Shown piece after piece: positions 44,101-51,751 of a stretch of 64,000 bases of DNA. Source of the stretch: Nocardia amamiensis NBRC 102102 (lineage in GTDB: Bacteria > Actinomycetota > Actinomycetes > Mycobacteriales > Mycobacteriaceae). The stretch spans positions 62,001 through 126,000 of the forward strand of contig NZ_BDBA01000004.1 of assembly GCF_001612745.1 (NCBI RefSeq), given 5' to 3'. Position 1 is the stretch's first letter; each line of letters starts with the position of its first letter. The notes below the pieces were generated by a model that was given only the letters and a program-made list of their open reading frames with translations, searched no databases and had not been told where the DNA came from. Made by a program: the position numbers and the translations under genes.

Positions 44101-44129
44101 ATGTACCGGCAACACTGTAACCATTATGA
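44101..44129 (+). promoter_or_regulatory. shared 29-bp operator, site C covering the hydrolase start codon
   Basis: ATGTACCGGCAACA and TGTAACCATTATGA flank a central C; core GGCAACACTGTAACC. TTGAC begins 13 bases upstream (44088). The hydrolase ATG (44126) lies in the right arm exactly as in site D, with no separate ribosome site. Confidence 0.75.
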
Positions 44130-44980
44130 GTAGACGAGCAGCCGCCGATGATTACATCGACCCTGATTCGCGCTTCGCGATCGCCGAGGGCCGTAACCTC
44201 CACTACAAGCGGGCCGGGACGGGGGCTGCGGTGTTGCTTCTGCATGGCAGCGGCTCCTCGCTGCACTGCTTCGACGAGGTGGCCGCGGCGTTGTCGTCGT
44301 CGTTCGATGTGATTCGCCCGGATCTGCCCGGCTTCGGGCTCACGGGTCGGCGCGCCGACCGGGACTACCGGATACCGGCCTACGCCGAGACGGTCGCCGC
44401 GTTCTTGGACGCCATCGGGGTCTCCAAGGCGTCGGTGGTCGGCAATTCGCTCGGTGGCAATATCGCCTGGAACTTCGCGCTGGATCATCCGCAGCGGGTG
44501 GAGCGGCTGGTGTTGATCAATGCCACCGGTTACCCGGGCAAGTCGTTGCCGTTGGCGCTGCGCCTGGCGCGTAACCCGATCGGTCGGGTGTTGATGCGGA
44601 ATTTGGCGTCTCGCTCGGCCACCGAACGGAATCTGCGCTCGGCGGTCGGGTCGCGCAAGTCGGTGGTGGATGACGCGATGGTCGACCGGGTGCACGCGAT
44701 GCTGAACCGGCCCGGCAACCAAGAGGCGTTCATCGACTTCGCCAACACCGACCAGATCGACCGCACCGCTGAGATTCCCGCCATCACAGCGCCGACGCTG
44801 GTGCTGCGCAGCGCGTCGGTCGACGGACAGTTTTTCACGCGCGATATCCCGGGCAGCCTCGAACGGATTCATCCCAGCGGTGGCCACCTGCTCCCCGACG
44901 AAGATCCGGAATGGGTGGCCAGCGCGCTACTGAACTTTTTGACGACCGAGGCGAACTCGCCGAAGAAGGGAAAGTCATGA
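44126..44980 (+). CDS. alpha/beta hydrolase, MhpC-like
   Basis: This 284-residue protein starts at ATG 44126 inside operator C (MSRRAAADDYIDPDSRFAIA). It has the oxyanion-hole motif LLLHGSGSSLHCF, the nucleophile elbow VVGNSLGGNIAWN, and the late histidine in RIHPSGGHLLPDEDP. It fits the meta-cleavage-product hydrolase or esterase group. The first about 18 residues resemble the start of the mce-operon TetR (32369). The next gene, also a hydrolase, overlaps by 4 bases. Confidence 0.88.
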   Translation: MSRRAAADDYIDPDSRFAIAEGRNLHYKRAGTGAAVLLLHGSGSSLHCFDEVAAALSSSFDVIRPDLPGFGLTGRRADRDYRIPAYAETVAAFLDAIGVSKASVVGNSLGGNIAWNFALDHPQRVERLVLINATGYPGKSLPLALRLARNPIGRVLMRNLASRSATERNLRSAVGSRKSVVDDAMVDRVHAMLNRPGNQEAFIDFANTDQIDRTAEIPAITAPTLVLRSASVDGQFFTRDIPGSLERIHPSGGHLLPDEDPEWVASALLNFLTTEANSPKKGKS

Positions 44981-45873
44981 AGTATTTCGTGGTGCCCGGC
45001 GAAACCCGTCAGCTGGACCAGGCCACACGTGCCGAACTGCGTGGTGACTTCATCGAATGCGGCGACGGGATCACGCATTACGAGATGGCCGGGCCCGACG
45101 GCGGAGAGGTCGTCGTGTTCGCGGGTAGCCTGACCACCCCGCTGTTCTACTGGGATCAACTCGCCGGCGAGCTGCATTCGCGCGGATTCCGCACCGTTGC
45201 CTACAGTCCGTACGGACGCGGCTATTCCGATCGCGTACGGGCCACCTACGATGAGGCCCTGTTCGTGCGGCAAATCGTCGACTTGACTCAGCGTCTGGAT
45301 CTGGCCGAACCTTTCCACCTCGTCGGAGCTTCGATGGGTGCGTTGGTGGCTATGGCTTTCGCTCAACGCCACACCGACCGCATCGCCACCTTCACCTTGG
45401 CCGGTCCCGCGGGCCTGCAGCCCACGCCCGCCTTCGCCCGCTTGCTGCGTCAGGAGATGTTGGGCACCTTTCTGGCGAAGAAGCTGGGCAGCAAAATGCT
45501 CGACCGGCACCTGTCCCACAATGTCCGGGATCCGCAGCAGTCCGCGGCGCTCACGGCGATGGTGCGCGAGTGCTACCAGTTCGAGGGCTCGATCTACGCC
45601 TTGGCCGCCACGATCGCCGACTTCCCGCTGGGTGGCCGTCAGGACCTCTACCGGCGAACCGGGACACTGCCGTTTCCGAAGATGTTGCTGTGGGGCGACG
45701 AAGATCAAGTGACCCCGATCACGAGCTTCGATGAGGTGTCCGCATTGTTCGCGCCGGCCGAAGCGCACATTGTCTCGCCGTGCGGGCACATGGTCCCTTA
45801 CGAGGAGCCCGCCCGGATGAGTCTGCTTTTCACCGCATTTGCCGAAGCTGCCAGGAAAGGGTCGTCACGATGA
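44977..45873 (+). CDS. alpha/beta hydrolase
   Basis: ATG 44977 overlaps the previous stop (ATGA). The 298-residue protein has VVVFAGSLTTPLFYWDQLAG (oxyanion region without the usual HG), the elbow LVGASMGALVAMAF, the acid in LLWGDEDQVTP and the histidine in VSPCGHMVPYEEP. It differs enough from its neighbour to be a separate function, not a recent copy. It overlaps the FAD monooxygenase gene by 4 bases, so all three are translated together. Confidence 0.88.
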   Translation: MKYFVVPGETRQLDQATRAELRGDFIECGDGITHYEMAGPDGGEVVVFAGSLTTPLFYWDQLAGELHSRGFRTVAYSPYGRGYSDRVRATYDEALFVRQIVDLTQRLDLAEPFHLVGASMGALVAMAFAQRHTDRIATFTLAGPAGLQPTPAFARLLRQEMLGTFLAKKLGSKMLDRHLSHNVRDPQQSAALTAMVRECYQFEGSIYALAATIADFPLGGRQDLYRRTGTLPFPKMLLWGDEDQVTPITSFDEVSALFAPAEAHIVSPCGHMVPYEEPARMSLLFTAFAEAARKGSSR

Positions 45874-47456
45874 ATACAGAGTCGAGCACTCGACTGATCG
45901 ACGTTCTGGTCGTCGGCGGTGGGCCGACCGGCACCGCCTTGGCGATCGATCTGACCCGCCGCGGACTGGCGGTGCGGATCATCGACAAAGCCGCGAGGTC
46001 TTTCGATGGTTCGCGCGCCAAGGGAGTCCAGCCGCGCAGTCTGGAAGTGCTCGAGGACCTGGGCGTCCTCGACGATATCCGCGCCGGCGGAGCCGAGTAC
46101 CCGCTGTTGGGCATTCATGCGGGTCCGCTGACGATTCCGTGGCATATGATCTCCCGCAACGAGCTGACATCCGATGTGCCACACCCGAATACGTGGTTGA
46201 TTCCGCAGTTCCGCACCGATGCCGCGCTGCGCGCCGGACTGCAGCGGCTGGGCGTGTCGGTCGAATCGAAACGCGAATTGGTCGGATTCGAGCAATTCCG
46301 GGATGCGGTCGTGGCGACGGTCGCCGGCGGCGACGGTGTCGAAGAGATCGGCGCTCGCTACCTTGTCGGCGCGGATGGTGGGGCGAGCACGGTCCGCAAA
46401 ACAGCGGACATCGGCTTCGAAGGCAAGACCGACGAAGCCGATCGAATGATCATCGTCGACGCCATGGTGGACGGTCTTTCCCGGAATCGCTGGCACGTAT
46501 GGCCGCGTCCGGGCGGCCGGTTCGTCGGTGCGTGCCCGCTACCGCACTCCGATCTCTTTCAGGTGATGATCCGCCTGCAACCCGGTGAGGAGCCCGCTCT
46601 CGACGAGGACAGCCTGAACGCGCGCATCCGCAAACAGACCGGCGACGACCGCCTGCGCTTGTCGAACATCGGCTGGACATCGGTATTCCGCCCCAACATT
46701 CGCCTGGCGGAACGGTACCGGGCAGGGCGGGTATTCATCGCCGGTGACGCCGCTCATGTCCATCCCCCCGCGGGCGCGCAAGGACTCAATACCGGTTTGC
46801 AGGATGCCTACAACCTGGGCTGGAAACTGGGCCAGGTGCTCGCGGGTGCGCCGGACAGTCTGCTCGACACCTACGAGGCCGAGCGGCAGCCGATCGCGGC
46901 CGGGGTTTTGGGGTTGGCGACCAAGAAGTACGAGGGCTTGGCCAAACTCGACCCGTCGTCGATCAAGCGCGGCGATGACGAACGCCAGCTCGGCCTGCAC
47001 TACCGCGGCGGCCCGCTGGTCACGGCCGATGCCGAACAAACCGGAACGCTGCGAGTCGGCGACCGCGCACCGGACGCGAAACTGCTGAACGCGGCCGGGG
47101 GAGCGCAGCGCCTGTTCGACCTCTTTTCCGGACCGCATTTCACCGCCATCGGCTACGGCCGCGCGGCCGCCGAGGAACTGGCCGCATTGACGTGGCCGTC
47201 GGCGGGCGCGGGACTGAAAAAGGTCGCCATCAATGGCGGTGAGCAGGTGGACGCCGATGTCGTGCTCGTCGACATCACCGAGTCCTTCGCCCAGATCTAC
47301 GGCGTGGCCGACACCGCACTCCTGTTGATCCGCCCCGACGGCTACATCGGCTCCATCGCCACCACCGACATGGCTCGGGCAACCCTGGCACACGCCACCG
47401 CGATGACCCCAGCCGTCGATGCCCCCGCCGTACCCAATGTCGGGGGAAAAGGGTGA
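45870..47456 (+). CDS. FAD-dependent aromatic monooxygenase, PheA/TfdB/MhpA type
   Basis: ATG 45870 overlaps the previous stop. The 528-residue protein has the complete FAD set: VLVVGGGPTGTALAIDLTRR, YLVGADGGASTVRK and VFIAGDAAHVHPPAGAQGLN, and a C-terminal thioredoxin-like domain (VGDRAPDAKLLNAAGG ... LLLIRPDGYIG). It should hydroxylate a phenolic or related ring using NAD(P)H and oxygen. With two hydrolases it forms an operon that could hydroxylate and then open and cut a ring product. Confidence 0.9.
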   Translation: MNTESSTRLIDVLVVGGGPTGTALAIDLTRRGLAVRIIDKAARSFDGSRAKGVQPRSLEVLEDLGVLDDIRAGGAEYPLLGIHAGPLTIPWHMISRNELTSDVPHPNTWLIPQFRTDAALRAGLQRLGVSVESKRELVGFEQFRDAVVATVAGGDGVEEIGARYLVGADGGASTVRKTADIGFEGKTDEADRMIIVDAMVDGLSRNRWHVWPRPGGRFVGACPLPHSDLFQVMIRLQPGEEPALDEDSLNARIRKQTGDDRLRLSNIGWTSVFRPNIRLAERYRAGRVFIAGDAAHVHPPAGAQGLNTGLQDAYNLGWKLGQVLAGAPDSLLDTYEAERQPIAAGVLGLATKKYEGLAKLDPSSIKRGDDERQLGLHYRGGPLVTADAEQTGTLRVGDRAPDAKLLNAAGGAQRLFDLFSGPHFTAIGYGRAAAEELAALTWPSAGAGLKKVAINGGEQVDADVVLVDITESFAQIYGVADTALLLIRPDGYIGSIATTDMARATLAHATAMTPAVDAPAVPNVGGKG

Positions 47457-47580
47457 ATCTCGGCAACGTCCTGCGTGGAACGGCTGCGTCGCGACCTGAC
47501 GAGCTTCGGACACCGAATGCCCGAAGAAGATCGGGCTGCCATCAGCGCCGCTGAGGGCGTTTTATCAGTTTGGAAATGCG

Positions 47581-47805
47581 ATGTGGCATCTGATGGTCGA
47601 TTTCGGTATCGGTTCACCATTGCATTTCGTTGCCTCCTACGAGGCGGCTGTGACGTTCGCGCGGGAGGCCATCGAAGGAGGTTGGGCTCGGGCCGTCGCT
47701 GTCGATGATCGAGTGGACCAGAGCTATCCCGTTATGCCGTGCCAATGCCTGTTTTCGACGCCGAGCGGGCCGGATCCCGCGTACACGTTCAAAAACGCCG
47801 GTTGA
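47581..47805 (+). CDS. small hypothetical protein with a hairpin directly behind it
   Basis: The 74-residue frame (ATG 47581, or ATG 47593) reads MWHLMVDFGIGSPLHFVASY, then EAAVTFAREAIEGGWARAVA, with good codon-position bias. A 10-bp hairpin starts at its stop codon, which supports expression. Upstream, 47475-47580 also reads protein-like in another frame (SFGHRMPEEDRAAISAAEGV), so an earlier frameshift is possible. I do not recognise the family. Confidence 0.45.
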   Translation: MWHLMVDFGIGSPLHFVASYEAAVTFAREAIEGGWARAVAVDDRVDQSYPVMPCQCLFSTPSGPDPAYTFKNAG

Positions 47806-47833
47806 CGGCTGCCCGGGCCACCAGGGCAGCCGT
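47805..47833 (+). terminator. hairpin terminator after the hydrolase-monooxygenase region
   Basis: ACGGCTGCCC and GGGCAGCCGT form a perfect 10-bp stem with a 9-base loop, starting at the stop codon of the small gene. Confidence 0.65.
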
Positions 47834-47909
47834 TCGACCAACGTTGTTCGATGCGAGCGTCGGCAATGCTCGGCCAGACTGTCCAGCCCGAAATTCGAAC
47901 GCGGGTTAG

Positions 47910-48235
47910 ATGAGTGAGATCGCCGACCGGGTAGCCACCAGCCTCGGATTCACCCCTCGTGCCGTGGCTCGTACCGGGCAGGTGACCGCCGCCCTGCTGT
48001 TCGCGATGGAAGGCCTGGGCGTAGCCCTTGTGCCCAATAATGTCCTGCCCGGCGGCTGGACACAGCACACCAGACGAATCGGCCCCGGTGTCTACCGCGA
48101 GATCGTCGCCTGCAGCCGCAGCGCGCCGACCCAACTGGCCCAACGGTATCGGGACTTACTCGTCTCCCTCGAGCTTCCGCTCACCGCGGCGACGGATCTT
48201 CCGGCAGATGCGCTGCGCTGTCAGCGGCCACGGTT
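47910..48235 (+). pseudogene. LysR-type regulator, only the C-terminal effector part left
   Basis: The frame has VATSLGFTPRAVARTGQVTA, then MEGLGVALVPNNVLPGGW and GVYREIVACSRSAPTQLAQ. This matches the end of LysR substrate-binding domains; the intact LysR at 56524 has the parallel PIYREICAYSRPGSRYLSDA and ASSGVAVTLVPDNAV. The N-terminal HTH and first half of the effector domain are absent, and the frame runs on into the convergent YceI gene. It is a gene relic, perhaps once the regulator of a neighbouring operon. Confidence 0.75.
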
Positions 48236-48248
48236 CGTGCGCGCGAGA

Positions 48249-48827
48249 TCAGTAGGAGGCAAGCGGGCGGGTGCGCTCGGTTCCCGGGTGGGCGAGGATG
48301 AGACGGCCTCGGATCTCGAGGTCGAGCTTGGGGCGGACCATGTCGAGTGGAGCCGCGAAGCCATAGGCGGACAGGTCGATCCGCGCTTTCGTCGCGGCGG
48401 CGATTTCGGGGCCGTCCGGTTCGAGTTCGACGTCGATCTGCATTTCGGTGGTGGTGCCGCGAACGGTCAGCTTGCCTGCTACCGCGAGTCGCTCTGGGCC
48501 GCGACTGATGGCGTCGCCATGGAACGAGATCAGTGGGTGGTTTCGCACGTTTAGGAACTCCGGCGCGCATAGATGCCTGTCTCGCATTCCGAGACCGGTC
48601 GCGATGCTAGCGGCGTGAAGTTCCAGCAGCACCGTGGCCGATCCATCCTTACCCCAGGTCAACGAGCCGGATGCGCTACGAAAGCGGCCGGTTACCGGGA
48701 GCAGCCCCCACAGCCCGCGGGCGAAGAACCTGATGTCCGCGGTTGCGGGATCGAGTTTCCAGACACCGGTTCGCTCGACCGCCTCGGTGTGTTGCTGAGC
48801 AGCCGATTCATCTGATATCTGCGGCAT
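48249..48827 (-). CDS. YceI family lipid-binding protein
   Basis: ATG 48827 has GAGGAAG just upstream and gives 192 residues without a signal peptide. The YceI lipocalin-like pattern is clear: GVWKLDPATADIRFFARGLW, VTGRFRSASGSLTW, FLNVRNHPLISFHG and LAVAGKLTVRGTTTEM. The family binds isoprenoid or other hydrophobic chains in a beta barrel. It is the last gene of the amidohydrolase-monooxygenase operon, 25 bases behind the monooxygenase, and may shuttle a hydrophobic intermediate. Confidence 0.85.
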   Translation of the reverse strand: MPQISDESAAQQHTEAVERTGVWKLDPATADIRFFARGLWGLLPVTGRFRSASGSLTWGKDGSATVLLELHAASIATGLGMRDRHLCAPEFLNVRNHPLISFHGDAISRGPERLAVAGKLTVRGTTTEMQIDVELEPDGPEIAAATKARIDLSAYGFAAPLDMVRPKLDLEIRGRLILAHPGTERTRPLASY

Positions 48828-48852
48828 CAACTTCCTCAGCGTGCTGTCGAGC

Positions 48853-50175
48853 TCAATTGACGAGGGCGTCCCAGCCGATGATGCGCCAACCAGAGCCCGA
48901 GATGTCATCGAGGCGGTGCTCCGCGCCGCAGAACGTCCGCACGATCGGCTGCGGAAATAAGCGGCCAACCGGCGAGCGCAGCGATGGTGGTGCCAAAAGC
49001 AAGCCGCGTCGGTACCGCGCTGGCGGGCGCCAGCGGCCTTGGCGAACGCGTTCCCGTAATGGCGGGACACGCAGGAGCGTCTCGCCCACCCCGTCGCGAA
49101 TCGCCGCCGCCCACCGCGATTGCATGGTGACCAGATGGCCGACCCGGACCGACAGCTTGGTTATCGCGTCGGCGTGCGGACGCCGCTCGGCCTCGTAGGA
49201 GTCGAGGATCCGCAGTGGCGCACCGGCGTTCACCACGGCAGCGATTTTCCAGCTGAGGTTAGTGACATCCCGGATTCCCGAGTTCAGACCCTGACCGATC
49301 ATGGGAGGCATCAGGTGGGCGGCGTCGCCGCACAGCAACACCCTCCCGACCCGCCAATGCTCGGCGCTCTTGGCTCGGAAGGTGTAGATGAGATGACGCA
49401 GGATCTCCGCGGTGTCGGGGTCCGCATCCTCAGCGATCACTCGCCGCGCGGCTCGTGGTGTCAGGATTTCTTCTTGGTCCTCCCACGGCATCACCTTGCG
49501 TTCCCAGCGGTGCCCACCAGCGGCGAGCCGTCCGGTCAGGCGGGGTGCCGCCGGGTCCAGCGTCATCTGAAAATACGGGAGATGTGTGACCGGCTCCGGT
49601 AGCTTCGCGTCGACGATGAGCCACGTGTCGGTGTATGCGGATCCGGCGAGCTCGACGCCGATCGCTGCCCGGGTCGTACTGTTTGCGCCATCGCAGCCGA
49701 CAACGAAGCGTGCGCGCGCGTTACCGGTCCCGCCGTCGGCATCACAAAACGTGAGTTCGACGCCTTCGTCGTCCTGGGTCAACCCGGTGAGCCGGTGACC
49801 CAGGCGGATATCGACGTCCGGGTACTCCGCAATGGCCGCCCGAAGTTGCTTATCCAGCAACGGCTGGTAGATCGCCGATATCCACGGATGCCCTTGGATT
49901 TGCTCCGTCGGCAGCGTCGTCGCGACAACCTTGCCGCCAGCCGACACCCACTGGGCTCCGGCCCCGAGGAGCATGTCGGGAACGGCGCGCTCGTACACTC
50001 CCGCTTTCTGCAGCGTGCGCAGCGCTTCTCCATCGAGAACGCCGACGCGCGGGTTGGGGTATACGTCGCTCTCGCGCTCGAGTACCAGTACCGTCAACCC
50101 CGCACGCGCCAGCAGCAGCGCCGCCAGCTCACCGACCGGACCCAGGCCGATCACGGCAACGTCGAACGTGGTCAT
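48853..50175 (-). CDS. FAD-dependent aromatic monooxygenase, MhpA type, short C-terminus
   Basis: ATG 50175 overlaps the amidohydrolase stop (ATGA). The 440-residue protein has VAVIGLGPVGELAALLLARA, FVVGCDGANSTTR and VLLCGDAAHLMPPMIGQGLN, typical of MhpA-like hydroxylases. It stops at ISGSGWRIIGWDALVN, just where relatives of about 510-540 residues begin their C-terminal thioredoxin-like domain. So about 80 residues seem lost, although the FAD and substrate domains are complete. It may still work, or be in early decay. Confidence 0.85.
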   Translation of the reverse strand: MTTFDVAVIGLGPVGELAALLLARAGLTVLVLERESDVYPNPRVGVLDGEALRTLQKAGVYERAVPDMLLGAGAQWVSAGGKVVATTLPTEQIQGHPWISAIYQPLLDKQLRAAIAEYPDVDIRLGHRLTGLTQDDEGVELTFCDADGGTGNARARFVVGCDGANSTTRAAIGVELAGSAYTDTWLIVDAKLPEPVTHLPYFQMTLDPAAPRLTGRLAAGGHRWERKVMPWEDQEEILTPRAARRVIAEDADPDTAEILRHLIYTFRAKSAEHWRVGRVLLCGDAAHLMPPMIGQGLNSGIRDVTNLSWKIAAVVNAGAPLRILDSYEAERRPHADAITKLSVRVGHLVTMQSRWAAAIRDGVGETLLRVPPLRERVRQGRWRPPARYRRGLLLAPPSLRSPVGRLFPQPIVRTFCGAEHRLDDISGSGWRIIGWDALVN

Positions 50176-51518
50176 GACAGGTGTCGGCAACCCGTGAAAA
50201 GGATGTCGGTAGCTCGCGAACGACTCACGAGGCCAACCGCCGATCGTTCGAGGTGCTGCAGTACCGATTCGACGTCCACGCCGAGCAGTCGGCCATCGCG
50301 CTTGACGATTCGTCCATCCACGATCACGGTGTCGACGTTGCTGGTGTCCATGTGCTGCACCACGGCGCCCGCCGCATGATTGACCGGTCCGGCGTTGAGT
50401 GTGCGTGCGTTCAACGCGATGACGTCCGCCCGTTTGCCCGGGGTGAGAGACCCGACGAGATGGTCGAGATGAGCCCCTTGGGCTCCGCCGAGCGTTGCCA
50501 TTCGGAGTATGTCCCGCACCGTGACCGGCTGAACGTCGGGTGAGTTGCTCTGCATCGCCGCCTGGATGCGGCTGCGCTGCCAGTGGTAGGCCGCGCGCAT
50601 CTGGGAGAAGAAGTCGACGGGTGCGATGCCGACGGTGTCCGTGCCGAAACTTGTCGGGATGCCATGTTCGAGGGCCGTTTGCAAGGCCGGCTGGCCCATG
50701 GCGAGCGATTGCTCTGCGCTGGTGGAGACCGATACCTTGCCGCCGGTTCGTTCGATGGCTCGCCATGCGGCGTCTTCGAGACCGAGGCAGTGGATGTAGG
50801 TGATCCAGGGGCCGAGCAGTCCCTCCTTCTCGAACTGCTCGAGTACATGACCCCAGCTGGTGTCATTGACATGCGCGAACATCGGCAGACCGAGGTCTCG
50901 GGCAAGCTCGAACAAGTCCTCATCGACGTGATAGCCGAGGGCCAGGCGGACGAGCGTTCCCTCCTCGACCGGACCGGCGTTCTCGATGAGGCGACGGATG
51001 TCTTCTGGATGGGCATACGACGGGTCCGGCTCGTGATCGCCGAGTGAGGGCGAGAAGCTGAAGACGCATCGGATTCCGGATCGGCGGATTCCTTCGAGCG
51101 CGGCGTCGGTGTGTTCGGGGGTATACGAGCATTGCGATGTGTCGACGACGGTCGTGGTTCCCGCGGCCAGGTTCTCCAGTGCCCCACCGAATTGGCCCCA
51201 GTAGACGTCCTCGGGGGTGTACTGGTGGAACAGCGCGTCGGCTCCAGCCCGCGATTGCATGAAGTAGTCCAGGTCGAGGGCATCGGCCCAGTACGAGCGC
51301 AAAGCGGTCTGGAACATGTGGTGATGCGAGTTCACGAAACCGGGAAGGACGATCTTGCCCGCGCAGTCGAGCACCTGCGCATCGGCGGTCAGGTCCTGCC
51401 CCACCTCGACGATCCTGCCGTCCTCGATGAGCACATCGCCGCGTTCGTGATCACCCAGCTCTTCGTCCATCGTCAGGACGATCCCGCCGCGCAGCAGCAA
51501 GCGACCTGCGGAATTCAT
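50172..51518 (-). CDS. amidohydrolase, ATZ/TRZ-type deaminase or chlorohydrolase
   Basis: ATG 51518 has GGAGG 5 bases upstream. The 448-residue protein has LPGFVNSHHHMFQTALR (metal HxH), IHCLGLEDAAW, SFGTDTVGIAP (metal aspartate) and the C-terminal LTPGKRADVIALN. It fits the group with 8-oxoguanine, cytosine and S-adenosylhomocysteine deaminases and atrazine hydrolases. Its start overlaps the stop of a 17-codon frame that begins in operator B. With the FAD monooxygenase it may act on an amino- or N-heteroaromatic compound. Confidence 0.87.
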   Translation of the reverse strand: MNSAGRLLLRGGIVLTMDEELGDHERGDVLIEDGRIVEVGQDLTADAQVLDCAGKIVLPGFVNSHHHMFQTALRSYWADALDLDYFMQSRAGADALFHQYTPEDVYWGQFGGALENLAAGTTTVVDTSQCSYTPEHTDAALEGIRRSGIRCVFSFSPSLGDHEPDPSYAHPEDIRRLIENAGPVEEGTLVRLALGYHVDEDLFELARDLGLPMFAHVNDTSWGHVLEQFEKEGLLGPWITYIHCLGLEDAAWRAIERTGGKVSVSTSAEQSLAMGQPALQTALEHGIPTSFGTDTVGIAPVDFFSQMRAAYHWQRSRIQAAMQSNSPDVQPVTVRDILRMATLGGAQGAHLDHLVGSLTPGKRADVIALNARTLNAGPVNHAAGAVVQHMDTSNVDTVIVDGRIVKRDGRLLGVDVESVLQHLERSAVGLVSRSRATDILFTGCRHLS

Positions 51519-51568
51519 GACCGCCTCCAATCGGACACACAACGTGGGTTGCAAAGCGCCTTTGCCAT
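51515..51568 (-). CDS. 17-codon leader frame starting in the shared operator
   Basis: The ATG in the right arm of operator B, at the same place where sites C and D start full genes, opens MAKALCNPRCVSDWRRS, which ends on the amidohydrolase start (TCATGA). There is no ribosome site, so it would be leaderless. It may couple translation to the next gene, or reflect a promoter cassette placed in front of an unrelated gene. Confidence 0.35.
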   Translation of the reverse strand: MAKALCNPRCVSDWRRS

Positions 51569-51593
51569 AATGGGAACAGTGTTGCCGTTATCA
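51565..51593 (-). promoter_or_regulatory. shared 29-bp operator, site B (amidohydrolase operon)
   Basis: Minus strand arms TGATAACGGCAACA and TGTTCCCATTATGG around a central C; core GGCAACACTGTTCCC. TTGAC begins 13 bases upstream (51606). The TTGACACCGA-N-CATGATAACGG stretch is nearly identical to site A. No second site is seen 43 bp upstream. Confidence 0.75.
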
Positions 51594-51751
51594 TGCTCGG
51601 TGTCAATATAGCGGCGGCACCTCGGCAACAGAGACGGCGGCAATCGCGTAGGCCCGCGCGCGTCGAAGTCGGCGGGACGCTGTGCACCCTCGGCGCCGGA
51701 CGCGATGACGAGCGAAAGGTCTTGACTTGATGTTTGCTTCACTGCCAGCCG

